NCBI GenBank assembly: GCA_004335835.1
Contig: RWJK01001937.1
Span: 1-64,000, forward strand
Length of the DNA stretch: 64,000 nucleotides
Direction: 5' to 3'
Origin: Scenedesmus sp. ARA3
Taxonomy: Eukaryota > Chlorophyta > Chlorophyceae > Sphaeropleales > Scenedesmaceae
Position numbers and translations under genes: made by a program. Below are positions 45,468 to 56,228 of the stretch, in pieces (the stretch's first letter is position 1; each line of letters starts with the position of its first letter). Below the pieces are notes generated by a model. That model worked only from the letters and a program-made list of their open reading frames with translations. It searched no databases and had not been told where the DNA came from.

Positions 45468-47672
45468 ATGACTCCAACGCCGTTCGTGCCTTATTACGGC
45501 GGCTTCTTCCAGCAGGAACGGCACTCAAATGTTTCCATACTTATCGTAGAGGAAGCAGGAGCTCCTGGAGATGCTTCTGTGGCCCGCAAGCTGCCGGGGC
45601 ACAGGTGCTGGCAGCTTTTTCTCACTACTGCAAAGCCAAGGTAAACCAGGTGCTGCCACCTAATTTAGGGAATGACGATTTAGTTATTTCATTGATGTTC
45701 ACATATGCTTCAAATGTATGGACAAACATGACTGGTGCACAGCATCCTGGTTGTGTTTCGCCTACTGCTGCTGATGATGCTGCTGTCGCGGCTGTGCCGC
45801 TGCGCTATATCTGACGCTATGCATGTGCTCTCAGCTGGAAACATGGAGCCACACTGGCAGCTTCCAAAGCAGCAGGGTACAGGATGCAAGTCTGGCATGG
45901 CCGCTGGGGCCGCTGGTAGCCTTGTTCAACTACTGCAAGGCCAAGGCAAGACCAGTTGCTCTGCGTTCTGTACAGAGGATGCATCACCAGTGCCAGCATC
46001 CGCTATCTAGTCTTGGCAACAGCAACAGCATAGCTGGTGCTCCTTGAAGAGCGTGGTCATATGCTCCATCATACGTACACACGACCCTGGTCTGTTTACC
46101 AAATGCAGTTACTGCTGTGCCTTGTGCTGTCCCACAACAACATCAACTTGCATGTGCTCGCAGCTGGCCCCATGAGCTATGCTGGTGCGTACAACAGCAG
46201 CAGCACCGAAGGCAAGCTGGAGGTGCTTCTGCCGGTGCCTGCAGGGCAGCAGGAGCTGGCAGAGCTGCTGGTCAAAGGTGAGCAGGCGTTGCTTGCGGGA
46301 AGCGTGAACAAGGTGGCGATTACGCCCATGGCATGCCCTCAGCACACCAAGTGCCACAGTTGGTGATGCTGCTTGACGCTCATTGGCCTTCTTTTGGCAG
46401 CAGGCAGGTGCTTTGGCTTCCCATGGCTGCTGAATCAGGCCGCGCCATTGCTCTGCCCCTGTTCCTGCAGGCATGTACCAGGCCCAGCCCACCATCACAG
46501 ACGGGCTCAGCCAGCTGCAGCTGCTGCAGCTGATGCTGCTGGCAGACCGCTTTGGCGTGCCCAAGGTGCAGGCAGCAGTTGCTGCTGCTCTCAGCACTGT
46601 TGATGTTCAGCATATAGATTGGGACGCTGCTGTGGAGCTGCTACAGCTGCCGCCCAGCTGCGCGCAGCAGCCAGAGTTTGAAGCAGTGCGACAGGTGGCA
46701 GTGCAGCAGGTGCAGCAGCAGCTGGGAGATCTGGAGGAAGTGTGGGCAGACCCTGCACGGCAGCAGCTGCTGCTGGCGCTGCCATGTGAAGCGCTTATGC
46801 AGCTGCTGCAGGATGACACCACGTGCGTCGCCACCGAGAATACAGTGGTGTACACCATTGAGCGCTGGTGGAGTGCACAAGATGCTGCACTGCAGCACGC
46901 TGAGCACCTGCGGGCGCTGATGCACCTTGTGCGCATGCGCTACTGCACGCCTTACTACTCTGGCACAGTCATGCATCAGAGCAGCCCGGTGCAGCAGAGC
47001 TTTGAGCATGCAGCGCTGCCGCTGATGCGCGAGTGCTGCACGACAGGCGGTTATGCACGCTTGCAGGAAGCGCAGTGCTTGGTGCTGCACTGGTATCCAG
47101 CATGGGGTGCAGAGCAGCGGCCAGCATCAGCACGGCAGCCAGTGATAGAGTGGCGCCTGCCCTTGGCCAGCTTGCGGGCAGCTGTGGATCAGTTGCTAAG
47201 CAGCGGCAAAGCTGCTACGTTTGACTTCAGCGACACATGTGTTGTCCAGGGGCAGCCAATGCGCATTTCAGCTTCGTTGACAGCTGTCGACACTGTGGAT
47301 TTAGCTGCGGACACTGATGATGAAGCTGCGGCCACTGATCACAATCCAGCCTTGCACCTGGGCTTGTCTTTGTGCCTGCTAGACCTGCCAGCGGGCTCGA
47401 TGCGCCTAGTGGCGGCAACCATCAGCGTGCTGTCACTGCGCAAAGCAGCATCACTCAAGAACAAGTTCAAGAAGCGCCCCATGTCGGCAGAGCTGGCGAG
47501 CTGGGGATTCAGTAAGCTGGTGCCTCTAGGCGCGGCGCGCAGCTGGCAGGCTGTGAAGGCAGAGCTGTACAGGCAGCAGCTGGTGCATGGAGATGCAGCA
47601 TCTGCTGCTGTGTCAGACCAGGACGACAGCCTCCACCTGAACATACAGGTGAAGGTGGAGACGCTGCTGTGA
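45468..47672 (+). CDS. BTB/BACK-domain protein, copy A; 5' frame doubtful
   Basis: Adaptor-type protein, of a class often used to bring substrates to CUL3 ubiquitin ligases. The 3' exon 46471-47672 is intact (about 400 codons) and carries the BACK signature (LLQLMLLADRFGVPKVQ, LPPSCAQQPEFEAV, ENTVVYTIERWW) and a C-terminal beta-rich region that may be MATH-like. Exon 46164-46277 (KLEVLLPVPAGQQELAELLV) joins it in phase. The putative first exon (from 45468, HSNVSILIVEEAG...KLPGH) is the BTB start. It lacks four bases relative to the expected frame, and exon 46164 is one base shorter than its counterpart in copy B. The full chain is therefore not open as read. Possible start at ATG 46473, a decayed gene, or sequence errors. 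Confidence 0.55.
45835..45945 (+). other. Possible extra exon or composite echo in copy A
   Basis: 111 bp between a CTCTCAG acceptor and AAG|GCAAGA, encoding LETWSHTGSFQSS...FNYCKAK. It has a positional counterpart in copy B (49268-49387, ending CAG|GTAATT). Its start resembles the next exon's start and its end resembles the first exon's end, so it may be a fusion of two edge echoes rather than a true exon. Confidence 0.4.
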
Positions 47673-48886
47673 GAGCGCTGCCAGTAGCGCTTGGTGTGAC
47701 ATCTGGTGTGCGGTGGTGTGCTACAGGCATGTAGCAGGCAACTAGTTAACGACAAAGCTGATGCGTTGGCGGCCACGCAGCTTGCGGCTCTTAGCCACGC
47801 ATGATGCATTGCAGCAGCAACATCCAGGTCATCTCTCACACGTGTTGTGTATACCTGGTTGGCACAGTGTGATTTGTGGTGTTGTGGGCGTGGGATAGCT
47901 GTTTTTGCATCAAGAGTTGCGCAACTCTCGGTTGCATGCAACCGTGCTCGAGCAGTGCTCCCTCTTTCTTCTGTTCCAGTGGGGCGCGGCGCTGATAGTG
48001 CCACTGCTGTGCCATGATGTGTGACATGAAGATAGATTATGGTGATGATGTTATCAAGGCATTTGTTTCGTCGGCTCTTGTAAAGCGAATGTACCGAACA
48101 CCAATGGATTACAATAGACGAGCCCTGCACTCACTCCTGCAGTTTTGAGCTGCCCTTCCGCTGCACCCTGCAAATAACAGGCAACTGTACTACAGCGCAG
48201 CTTGCTGCAGCTGGCATGCGCTGCTGCCACCAATATGCTGCTGCTGGCCCTGCCCTGCCACCTTTTGCAGTAGCAGCACCAGCAGCCCTGTCTCCAAGTG
48301 CTGATTTGTGCCACTGCTGCAGCGCCTGGGCCCCCAAATCCGTGACTCCCAACCTTGACATCCTGATCTGCATCTTGTGCCCCGACAGCCGCTCCTCGCA
48401 TGGTCACGTGGCTGTCACCCGGTCAGCAGCCAGCCAAGCAATTGGCTGGGCCAGGGCCAGCCCACCTGTTGACATGCGACAAGGTTGATATGTATGCCAC
48501 TCTGCAGTGCTGGTATCCTCAACCTTTGCAAGCCTCCTAGTCGTGAAAAACTTCGCAGTGGGTAGCATGTGTCGTACATGTATCATGGCAGTGCTACATG
48601 CCATGAGCTAGGTCTGGTGATGTGTGCTGCAAACAGCTGGCCCATCTGTTCATGCCACTGCGTGACGATGTTATATGTTGATAACGACATTTTTTGCTCC
48701 CAGTGGGCACAAAGCGCCTGTTGAACCCTAACCTTGGTTCATTGGAATTCAAAGAAATCTGACAGCTAACACTCCATTGTCAAAAGAAGCACCGTGCGGG
48801 GACTTTCAGAGTCCCAAGAAACATTGTGCCATAAATTTCAGGAAGTTACCATGAGTTCAGGGCGTTGACTGCTGGATTTGCTCGAC
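47673..48886. other. Intergenic region between the BTB/BACK copies
   Basis: 1.2 kb. It contains a degenerate copy of the histone deacetylase gene's last-exon end (separate entry); otherwise no gene seen. Confidence 0.5.
48190..48394 (-). pseudogene. Dispersed remnant of the histone deacetylase terminal exon
   Basis: About 200 bp on the minus strand encode a decayed version of the HDAC C-terminus (RLSGHKMQ..., GAQALQQWH, TAKGG) and continue into sequence like the HDAC 3' flank near 52400 (GCTGCAGCTGGCA). The functional gene lies 4.4 kb to the right, beyond BTB/BACK copy B. Confidence 0.75.
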
Positions 48887-51260
48887 ATGGCTTCAACGGC
48901 GTTCGTGCTTGATTACGACGACTACTTCCGGCAGGAAACGCATTCTGATGTGTCGCTACTTATCGCAGATGACGCAGCAGTTTCTGGCGATGCGTCTCTG
49001 GCCCGCAGGCTGCCGGGGCACAGCATGGTGCTAGTGCCTTTCTCTGACTACTGCAGGCCTGCCCTAGGGCTAAGGTAAAACAGGCTCTGCCACTTGATTC
49101 AACGAATGAATGCAACTTCAAATGTTGCATCTTGGTCCAAGTCGTTTGTACAACAGGCATAAATGGTACACGGCAACCTTGTTTTGTTCAACCTCCTGCT
49201 GCTGACGCTGCTATCTCTGTGGTGCCCTTGCGTTTTCATATACGCTGTGTCATGCATGTGCTCTCAGCTGGAAACATTGAGCCAGGCTGGATGCTGTCAA
49301 GGCAGCAGCGAGCAAGATGCAACCCTGGCATGGCTGCAGAGGCCCTTCATGCCGCTGGGAGCCGTATTCAACTATTGCAAGACCCAGGTAATTGGTGTAC
49401 AAGCGTTGCTGCTCATATGGATGATTCAGCAGCACCAGCAGATGTCTCTCCAGTCATAGCAACAACATAGCTGGTGTGCCTTCAAGTGCACCACCATTCA
49501 CCTCATCTATGAGCATGGCGAGCACAGAGACCTTGGTTTTGTTGTGCCAAACTGCTGCTACTGCTGTTGCACCTGGCGCTGTCGTACGACAACAATTTCG
49601 CTGGTACTCCAGCTGGCCCCAAGGAGCTATGCTGGTGCCTACAACAGCAGCAGCATTGATGGCAAGCTGGAGGTGCTTATGCAAGTGCCTAAAGGGCAGC
49701 AGGAGCTGGCAAAGCTGCTGGTGAAAGGTGAGCAGGCGCTGCTTGCAGGAACCACTGACAGAGCAGCATAAGCACACATGGCATGTTCTCAGTGCAGCAT
49801 GTGGCACATCAAGTGATGCATTGCGCTGGTTAGCCCTCTACTTGCAGGAGGCAAGTGCGTGTTGGCTTCTCAGCTTCTTATTTCGGCCAGACAACATGTT
49901 GAACTGCTTTGCACCTGTTCCTGCAGGCATGTACCAGCACCAGTTGAACTGCTTTGCACCTGTTCCTGCAGGCATGTACCAGCACCAGTTGAACTGCTTG
50001 GCATCTGTTCCTGCAGGCATGTACCAGTACCAGTTGAACTGCTTCGCATCTGTTCAGGCTGCGCCATTGCTTTGCACCTGTTCCTGCAGGCATGTACCAG
50101 GCCCAGCCCACCATCTCAGATGGGCTCAGCCAGCTGCAGCTGCTGCAGCTGATGCTGCTGGCAGACCACTTTGGCGTGCCCAAGGTGCAAGCAGCAGTTG
50201 CTGCTGCTCTCAGCACTGTTGATGTTCAGCAACTAACTGGGACGCTGCTGTGCAGCTGCTGCAACTGCCTCCCAGCTGCGCGCAGCAGCCAGAGTTTGAA
50301 GCAGTGCGGCGGCTGGCAGTGCAGCGGGTGCAGCAGCAGCTGGGAGATCTGGAGGAAGTGTGGGCAGACCCTGCACGGCAGCAGCTGCTGCTGGCGCTGC
50401 CGTTTGAAGCGCTCAGGCAGCTGCTGCAGGATGACACCACGTGCGTCGCCACCGAGAACACAGTGGTGTACACCATTGAGCGCTGGTGGGGTGCACAATA
50501 TGCTGCACTGCAGCATGCTGAGCACCTGCGGGCGCTGATGCACCTTGTGCGCATGCGCCACTGCACGCAGTACTTTGCTGGCATAGTCATGCAGCACAGC
50601 AGCCTGGTGCAGCAGAGCTTTGAGCGTACAGCGCTGCCGCTGATGCGCGAGTGCTGCACACTAGGCGGCTTTGCACGCTTGCAAGATGCAAAGTGCCAGG
50701 TGCTTCAGCAGTATCCAGCATGGGTTGCAGAGCAGCGGCCAGCATCAGCACGGCAGCCAGTGGTAGAGTGGCGCCTGCCATTGGCCAGCTTGCAGGCACC
50801 AGTGGAGCAGCTGCTAAGCAGCGGTGGAATTGCAACTGTTCGCTTCAGCGACACATGCGTTGTGCAGGGGCAGCCGATGCGTATCAAAGTAGAGATAAAA
50901 GCTGTGGACACCGATGAAAAAGCTGCGGACACTGATCGCGCTCCAGTCCTGCACATAGGCGCGTTCCTGGGCCTGCGAGATCTTCCAGCGGGCTCGATGC
51001 GCCTAGTGGCGGCAACCATCAGCGTGCTGCCACTGAAAGCGGCAGCACCACCCAGCAAGACAACCAGCGAGCTGACAGAGCGCCTCATGTCACCAGAGCG
51101 AATCTGGGTTTTCCCACAGCTGGTGCCTCTAGGCACACAGCGAAGCTGGCAGGCTGTGAAAGCAGAGCTGTACAGGATGGAGCTCGTGCATGGCGGCGCT
51201 TCGGCTGCTGCTGTGCCAGACCAGGAGCATAGCTCACACCTGCACATCAAGGTTTGTTGA
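48887..51260 (+). pseudogene. BTB/BACK-domain paralogue, copy B, with frameshifts
   Basis: Tandem duplicate of copy A with the same exon plan: first exon from 48887 (MASTAFVLDYDDYF, HSDVSLLIADDAA, LPGHSMVL), 49268-49387, 49613-49727, and a last exon from 50090 to the TGA at 51260. The last exon is broken: near 50233-50236 one base is missing relative to copy A (CAGCAACTAACTGG against CAGCATATAGATTGG), which shifts the BACK frame. The first exon has about 11 extra bases before its donor. The remaining 330 codons (LLQLPPSCAQQPEFEAV, ENTVVYTIERWW) are otherwise well conserved, so the damage is recent or a sequence error. Confidence 0.65.
49900..50089 (+). repeat. Three 45-bp echoes of the copy B last-exon 5' edge
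   Basis: TTCCTGCAG plus GCATGTACCAG starts at 49927, 49972 and 50017, then at the true exon 50090. The first two steps are 45 bp. Copy A has a single acceptor at this place, so the echoes arose after the gene duplication. Confidence 0.95.
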
Positions 51261-51454
51261 GGTGAAGCAGCTGCTATGAGAGCGCTGCCAGCCGTGCTTG
51301 GCTGCAGCCGGGCGGCATACGTGCCAGATTACAGGGTTGGTGCAGTCAGCTAGTGCGTGGTGGAGGTTCATACAATGACTAAGGGTAATGGCTTTGGGGC
51401 CCAGGCATGTGTTAATTTGCCCCGTCCACGACGCTTGACAGTACCAAGTAAGGT

Positions 51455-52030
51455 GTGCCATTACATTGTACTACATTACATTACATTACATTACATGCTC
51501 CACTCAACGAGGAGTGGGAACCCCAGTCAGGAGCCAACGGGAGGCTCATAGGGGGAGGAAACATCGAAGAACAACTCATCAACGTCCAAACCGTCAGACG
51601 AAAACGCAGAAAAAAATTCATCAGCATCATCAATAGCTTGAGCAATAGCCTGAGAGGACAGAAACACCTCAGGATCAGTGTCCGGGTGACACCGCATCAG
51701 ATAGCAGCAGTGCACAAAAGCGGCCACCAAAGCAGGTGCCTGCTTCATAAAAGTGATCATGTCATCGCCTGCTGGGTGGCAACCAGCAATAGTAGCCCAT
51801 GTTTGTGACGAGTCCCCGAAGGGTTCGAACAACATAGCAAATCGCTCGCGGACTGGTGCATAGAAAGGGCACTCAAAGACCATATGAAACTCATCCTCAA
51901 CAACCTCAGACTGGCAGCCAGGGCGTAGGCACACTACAATTAGTGGTTGGTGGTGCCGCCAGCACATTGGCCTTCTGGCATGTACATTTGGGTGCATACG
52001 CTGCTGGCAGCCCACGTGCACGTTTCATCA
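51455..52030 (-). mobile_element. 5'-truncated LINE (non-LTR retrotransposon) fragment
   Basis: The minus strand has an open frame (51527-52021) with the zinc-binding-like end of LINE reverse transcriptases: CLRPGCQSEVVEDEFHMVFE, then CPFYAPVRERFAMLF. It is followed on the minus strand by a short (TGTAA)n simple repeat at about 51461-51495, like a LINE 3' tail. Reverse transcriptase and endonuclease are missing, the usual outcome of 5' truncation. Confidence 0.75.
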
Positions 52031-52450
52031 TACAGCATAGAATCGAATATCAAAGGTGGTTGATGTAGCTGCTGCAGGGGCGTAGTAGGTTGAAGTGTTG
52101 CTGCAGGTTGCAGCAATAGCAACATGCTTGATCGCATGGCTGCTGTGCCTTGGATGGAAACATAAGGATTCTGCGAACATGCCCTCCTGCAACTGCTAGG
52201 CTTTGTTTGATACCAGTGTTAACAACCATTGCTGTGTTGCATCAACTGCATTACATACAACCTGAGCAGATGACAACGGTTGCTCCTGTCACACTGTGAC
52301 ATGGCATGTGCATTGCAGCACCCACACACACATATCAATAACGTCTTGTTTCCACAGACAATTTAGTAGTAATGTTGGAAGGAGGATAGCGTAACCCACA
52401 TGCAGCGCAGCGCTTGTGCTGCAGCTGGCACACTCAAGTGCCAGCACGTT

Positions 52451-52778
52451 GCTACTGCTGGCATCACCCTGCCATTTTTCTGCCGCAGCAGTGCCAGCGG
52501 CCCTGCCTCCACCTGCTGCACCATGGGCCACTGCCACGGCTGCACCTAAGGGCGTATGCTACTGCTGGCATCACCCCGCAATTTTCTGCTGCAGCAGTGC
52601 CAGTGGCCCTGCCTCCACCTGCTGCACCACAGCCTCCTGCCACGGCTGCATCCAAGGGCTTATGCTACTGCTGGCATCACCCTGCCATGTTCTGCCGCAG
52701 TAGCGCCAGCGGCCCTGCCTCCACATGCTGCTGCACCATGGGCCACTGCCTCAACCACGGCTGCACCAAGTTGCTGAT
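52451..52778 (-). repeat. Three echoes of the HDAC terminal exon end
   Basis: Units begin at 52451, 52558 and 52664 (steps 107, 106 and 115 to the true exon at 52779). On the minus strand each repeats the last ~90 coding bases (PWQ...VEAGPLALL coding), each with a TGA/TAG-rich end. They lie just past the HDAC stop, so they belong to its 3' UTR or flank. Confidence 0.9.
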
Positions 52779-52779
52779 G

Positions 52780-53910
52780 CTACTGCTGGCGTTGCTCTGC
52801 CACCTTCTGCCGCAGCAGCGTCAGCGGCCCTGCCCCCACTTGCCCAATCACTGCATCCTGCCACGGCTGCAGCGCCTGGCCCCCTACAGCAGTATCACCT
52901 AGAAAAACATCCTGCATCTGCGTCTTGTGCCCTGACAGCTGCTCCATCACTGCTAGACCGCAGAAGGGCACATATGCTGCGCTGTAGCCGCCCTCGTGGA
53001 AGTACAGCAGCCGCCCGCTGCAGTGCCTGTCTGCAGCTGCTGACATGACCTGTGTAAAGTACCTGCAGCAGTGTGAAACGGTGTATGGCACTCTTCATGC
53101 ATTTGCGAGATGGCAACCACATGGCTTGAGGCGTAGGGCAGCAGCCTCTGCCGACAGTACGTAGCTGCAGCTGCTGGCCGACACATCCATTTGCTGTGCA
53201 GAATGCAGCTGGCAGTTGAACATCAGCCGCAGCTGTTGACCCAGCTGGCACCCAAGAGCCTCAACACGCCCCAGCCTCAACGCCCTTATGCCAGACACAC
53301 ACCTGTAATCCTCGCTTGTGCACATTTGCTGCGCAAGCGGGTCAAAGAAGCTCGCATCAAACCCGCTGGACACCAGCACCAGCTGAGGCTCAAAGGCATC
53401 CAGAGCAGGCACCACCACCCTGTCAAACACGGCCCTGTAGGCGCCAGAGCCGCTCCCAGGCGGCAGCGGCACGTTGATTGTGGTGCCGCTGCCTTTGCCG
53501 CTGCCTGTGTCTGTGAGTGGCCCTGCAGCAACAAACATTTGGCATAGCGTGCTACATCAGTGTGCAGCGCTAGCATCACGGCTGTGTAGCAGGTGCCCCT
53601 GTGACACCTCACATGGTTAGAAGGCAGCGCTGAGGAACAGGCCACAGGCAGGGATTGCAGGCTAAACACTTGTGGCAACATGCCTAGCACAGCACCTTGC
53701 AGATGGTTGAAGAATGCTTTGCTTGTCTGTCATGCTGCTTGTTATTTGAGACTTGTCTGTCATGCTGCTTGTTGTTTGTGTGCAGGCAAGCATGCATGGC
53801 TCGACAGAGCTGTGTGCCAGCCAGGCGTCGCACCTGAGTTCAGCGGGTAGTTGCTGTCCTGGTGGATGCTGATGAACAGCACGCGATCATCCTCCCAGAA
53901 CATCTCCTGC

Positions 53911-53975
<65 letters not shown>

Positions 53976-55926
53976 GAGCACAATTTGGCACGTGAATGCA
54001 TGTGCGTGCAATGCTAGGACCACACCAGAATGGGCAGAACCACACCAGAATCGGCTGCTGTAGCCCAAGCAGTTGCGAGATTTGAATACGCTGCAGCAGC
54101 GTCCTATGTACATGGACTGCCGCAATTCCAGATCAGCAAACGCAGTGAAGGCAGTTAAACTAGTTGCTGCTGCTGTCGCTGCTGCGAGTCATGAGTAGCA
54201 TCGCCAGCCAATGCTCACACATGCTTGCATCTGGACACATGATCCAGCGCGCGGCTCTGTGGTGCATGCTGGATGTCACAAACAGCAGGAAGTTTCACAT
54301 TGACATGACATGTCTGTTATGATCTGTTGCGCTGCTGCACCTGCGTGCCGTTGCCATGGTGCACATCATAGTCCACAATGGCAATGCGGCTCAGCCCGCG
54401 CGCCTCCAGTGCATGCGCTGCCGCCACCGCAATGTTGTTGAACACGCAGAAGCCCATGCCTACGGCAGCAGCAGCAGCAGCAGACACAGCAATACTGTTT
54501 TTCGACCGTGTAGATGAAACGGGCAAGCTGACAGCAGTGCGAAAGTCCAGTCAGCACAAGGAAGGCTAGGAAGGCAAGATGAACACGGCCACTGACCTGC
54601 TGCAGCCATACAGTACGCTGACACCATATCGCCAGCAGTAGGTCTGCGCCACTATCCACCTTGATGTGCACAGACAGCCCACAACATGCAGCAGACTGGC
54701 TGCAGGGCACCCAATCAAGTCCATGTCCATGCATGAAAATCAGCATGTGTGTTACAGCAGCTGGACCACACTACTACCCACCTTGGTCTGCACAGGCGTG
54801 ATGCCCTGGCGGCCGCACCAACGCGTAGCCATTCCTGATGCTGCCATCTAGTGCTGCATCCACAATGGCAATGGAGCCGCCAGCTGCCAGCGCTGCTATC
54901 TCATAACCGCCTGCACATGCAGAGGGCAGAGGCACAGTACTGCTGCCGGTCATCAGTTGCACTGCTCAAATGTGAATTCCGAACACGTGCAGCACGCTTG
55001 CTAGGATTTGGCTGTCCTGCAGGCAGTGTCGCTGTAGCAGCAGCTACTACGGAGGCGGCCCCTCAAGTGAAACTTCACATCACCACCTGTGCCGAAACAT
55101 GCATCATCATCTGGTGGTGCTGCTGTGCGGCTGCTGGGGCCGGTGATTGGTAAAATGTGCATTGCTGGCGACCGCTGTAACGTGCTCGGCAAAAGGCCGT
55201 GTGGCTGTTGGTTTGCAGCGCACCTGGCCCAAAAGCCACGTCGGGGCCTGCCTTGTGGATGCCCTTGCTGCTGTCTTTGCTGAGCTCCTGCACATACTCC
55301 ACATATCGCTGCGTGTGCACCCTGCAATGTCACATATTGCATTTGCAGGTGCACATGACGGTGAAAGGCAGCCCGTGACTCTTCTATTTGCATACAAGCA
55401 AGCCGTAGATTCCATGCCAGCCATGGCAGTACCATAGTGCCGCTGTGCAAGGATACCATGGGTTCCAGATGTAGGGGAAAGTCGTGTGCGGCAACAGGCA
55501 CTGATGTTCTATGTACGCCACAATCGCTTTTGCTGCGGTGATTCTGAATTGCAGCCTGCAATGTGGGGTTTGGCAGGGTTCATCAGGCATGCTGCACAGC
55601 TTGTTCAACTAGGCAGAGGCTGCAGGCACTTGCACCTGCAAAGCTCTTGCACTGTTGCTGTCCGCGCTTTGACTTGCTGCAGCTTGTCAATGAGGCCCGA
55701 GGCGTGTATCAGGTTGTTGAAGCGGCGCTTGGTCTCCATGTTCCTGCAAGCATCCAGCACATGGATGGCCATTCTGGTGAAGTGCAGTGAAACCCTAGTG
55801 GTGCTGCTGCTGATGCTGGCCTGCTCACTCAAAGTGCTGGGTGGGCTCCAGCCCCTTCCGGACGTTTGTCATCTCCCCAGGAGTCCACCACATCATTAGT
55901 TCTGAGAACAAGTAACCGGTGGCCAT
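52780..55926 (-). CDS. Class II histone deacetylase family protein
   Basis: Zn-dependent deacetylase (arginase fold). Eight exons on the minus strand, all in phase: 55829-55926, 55636-55743, 55224-55321, 54782-54910, 54341-54459, 53834-53906, 53303-53522, 52780-53062; 375 residues, the full length of bacterial-type class II enzymes. Motifs: [14 protein letters not shown] and [15 protein letters not shown] at the N-terminus, [18 protein letters not shown] (catalytic His 138-139), [19 protein letters not shown] (Zn ligands Asp 176, His 178), SGFDA (third Zn ligand) and [17 protein letters not shown] with the catalytic Tyr. All key residues are present, so it should be active. The substrate (histone, tubulin or a polyamine) cannot be told. 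It is divergent from the RING gene. Confidence 0.92.
53911..53973 (-). repeat. (CTG)n acceptor tract in HDAC intron 5
   Basis: Plus-strand (CAG)~20, which is CTG in the sense of the gene. It ends in GCGCAG directly before exon 6. Confidence 0.85.
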
Positions 55927-56228
55927 TTTGATGTAGTGCTGGCACAGTGTACGCTGTTGGTTGTTGCTGCTGCTGCCTGTCTGCTGCAGCTGAGGTGCTT
56001 CACCCTTTTGCGAGCAACTCTTTCAATTTGACTTGGAACACGAGTTGGTAGCCGGATGGCGAGATGTGTCACGCCTGGCGGGTATTCTGACATTCAAACC
56101 ACATGCATAACAGCACAGCATGACACTGCACAGCACGAACTACTTCAGCGACTGCTGGGCTCCAATGCTGCAATCCATGTTCAAGCCTAGGGTGAGATCT
56201 GTGTGTATCACATTAGGCTTTGCTCGCA
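55927..56228. promoter_or_regulatory. Divergent promoter region, HDAC / RING-finger gene
   Basis: 302 bp between the two start codons on opposite strands. No clear TATA element. Confidence 0.5.
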
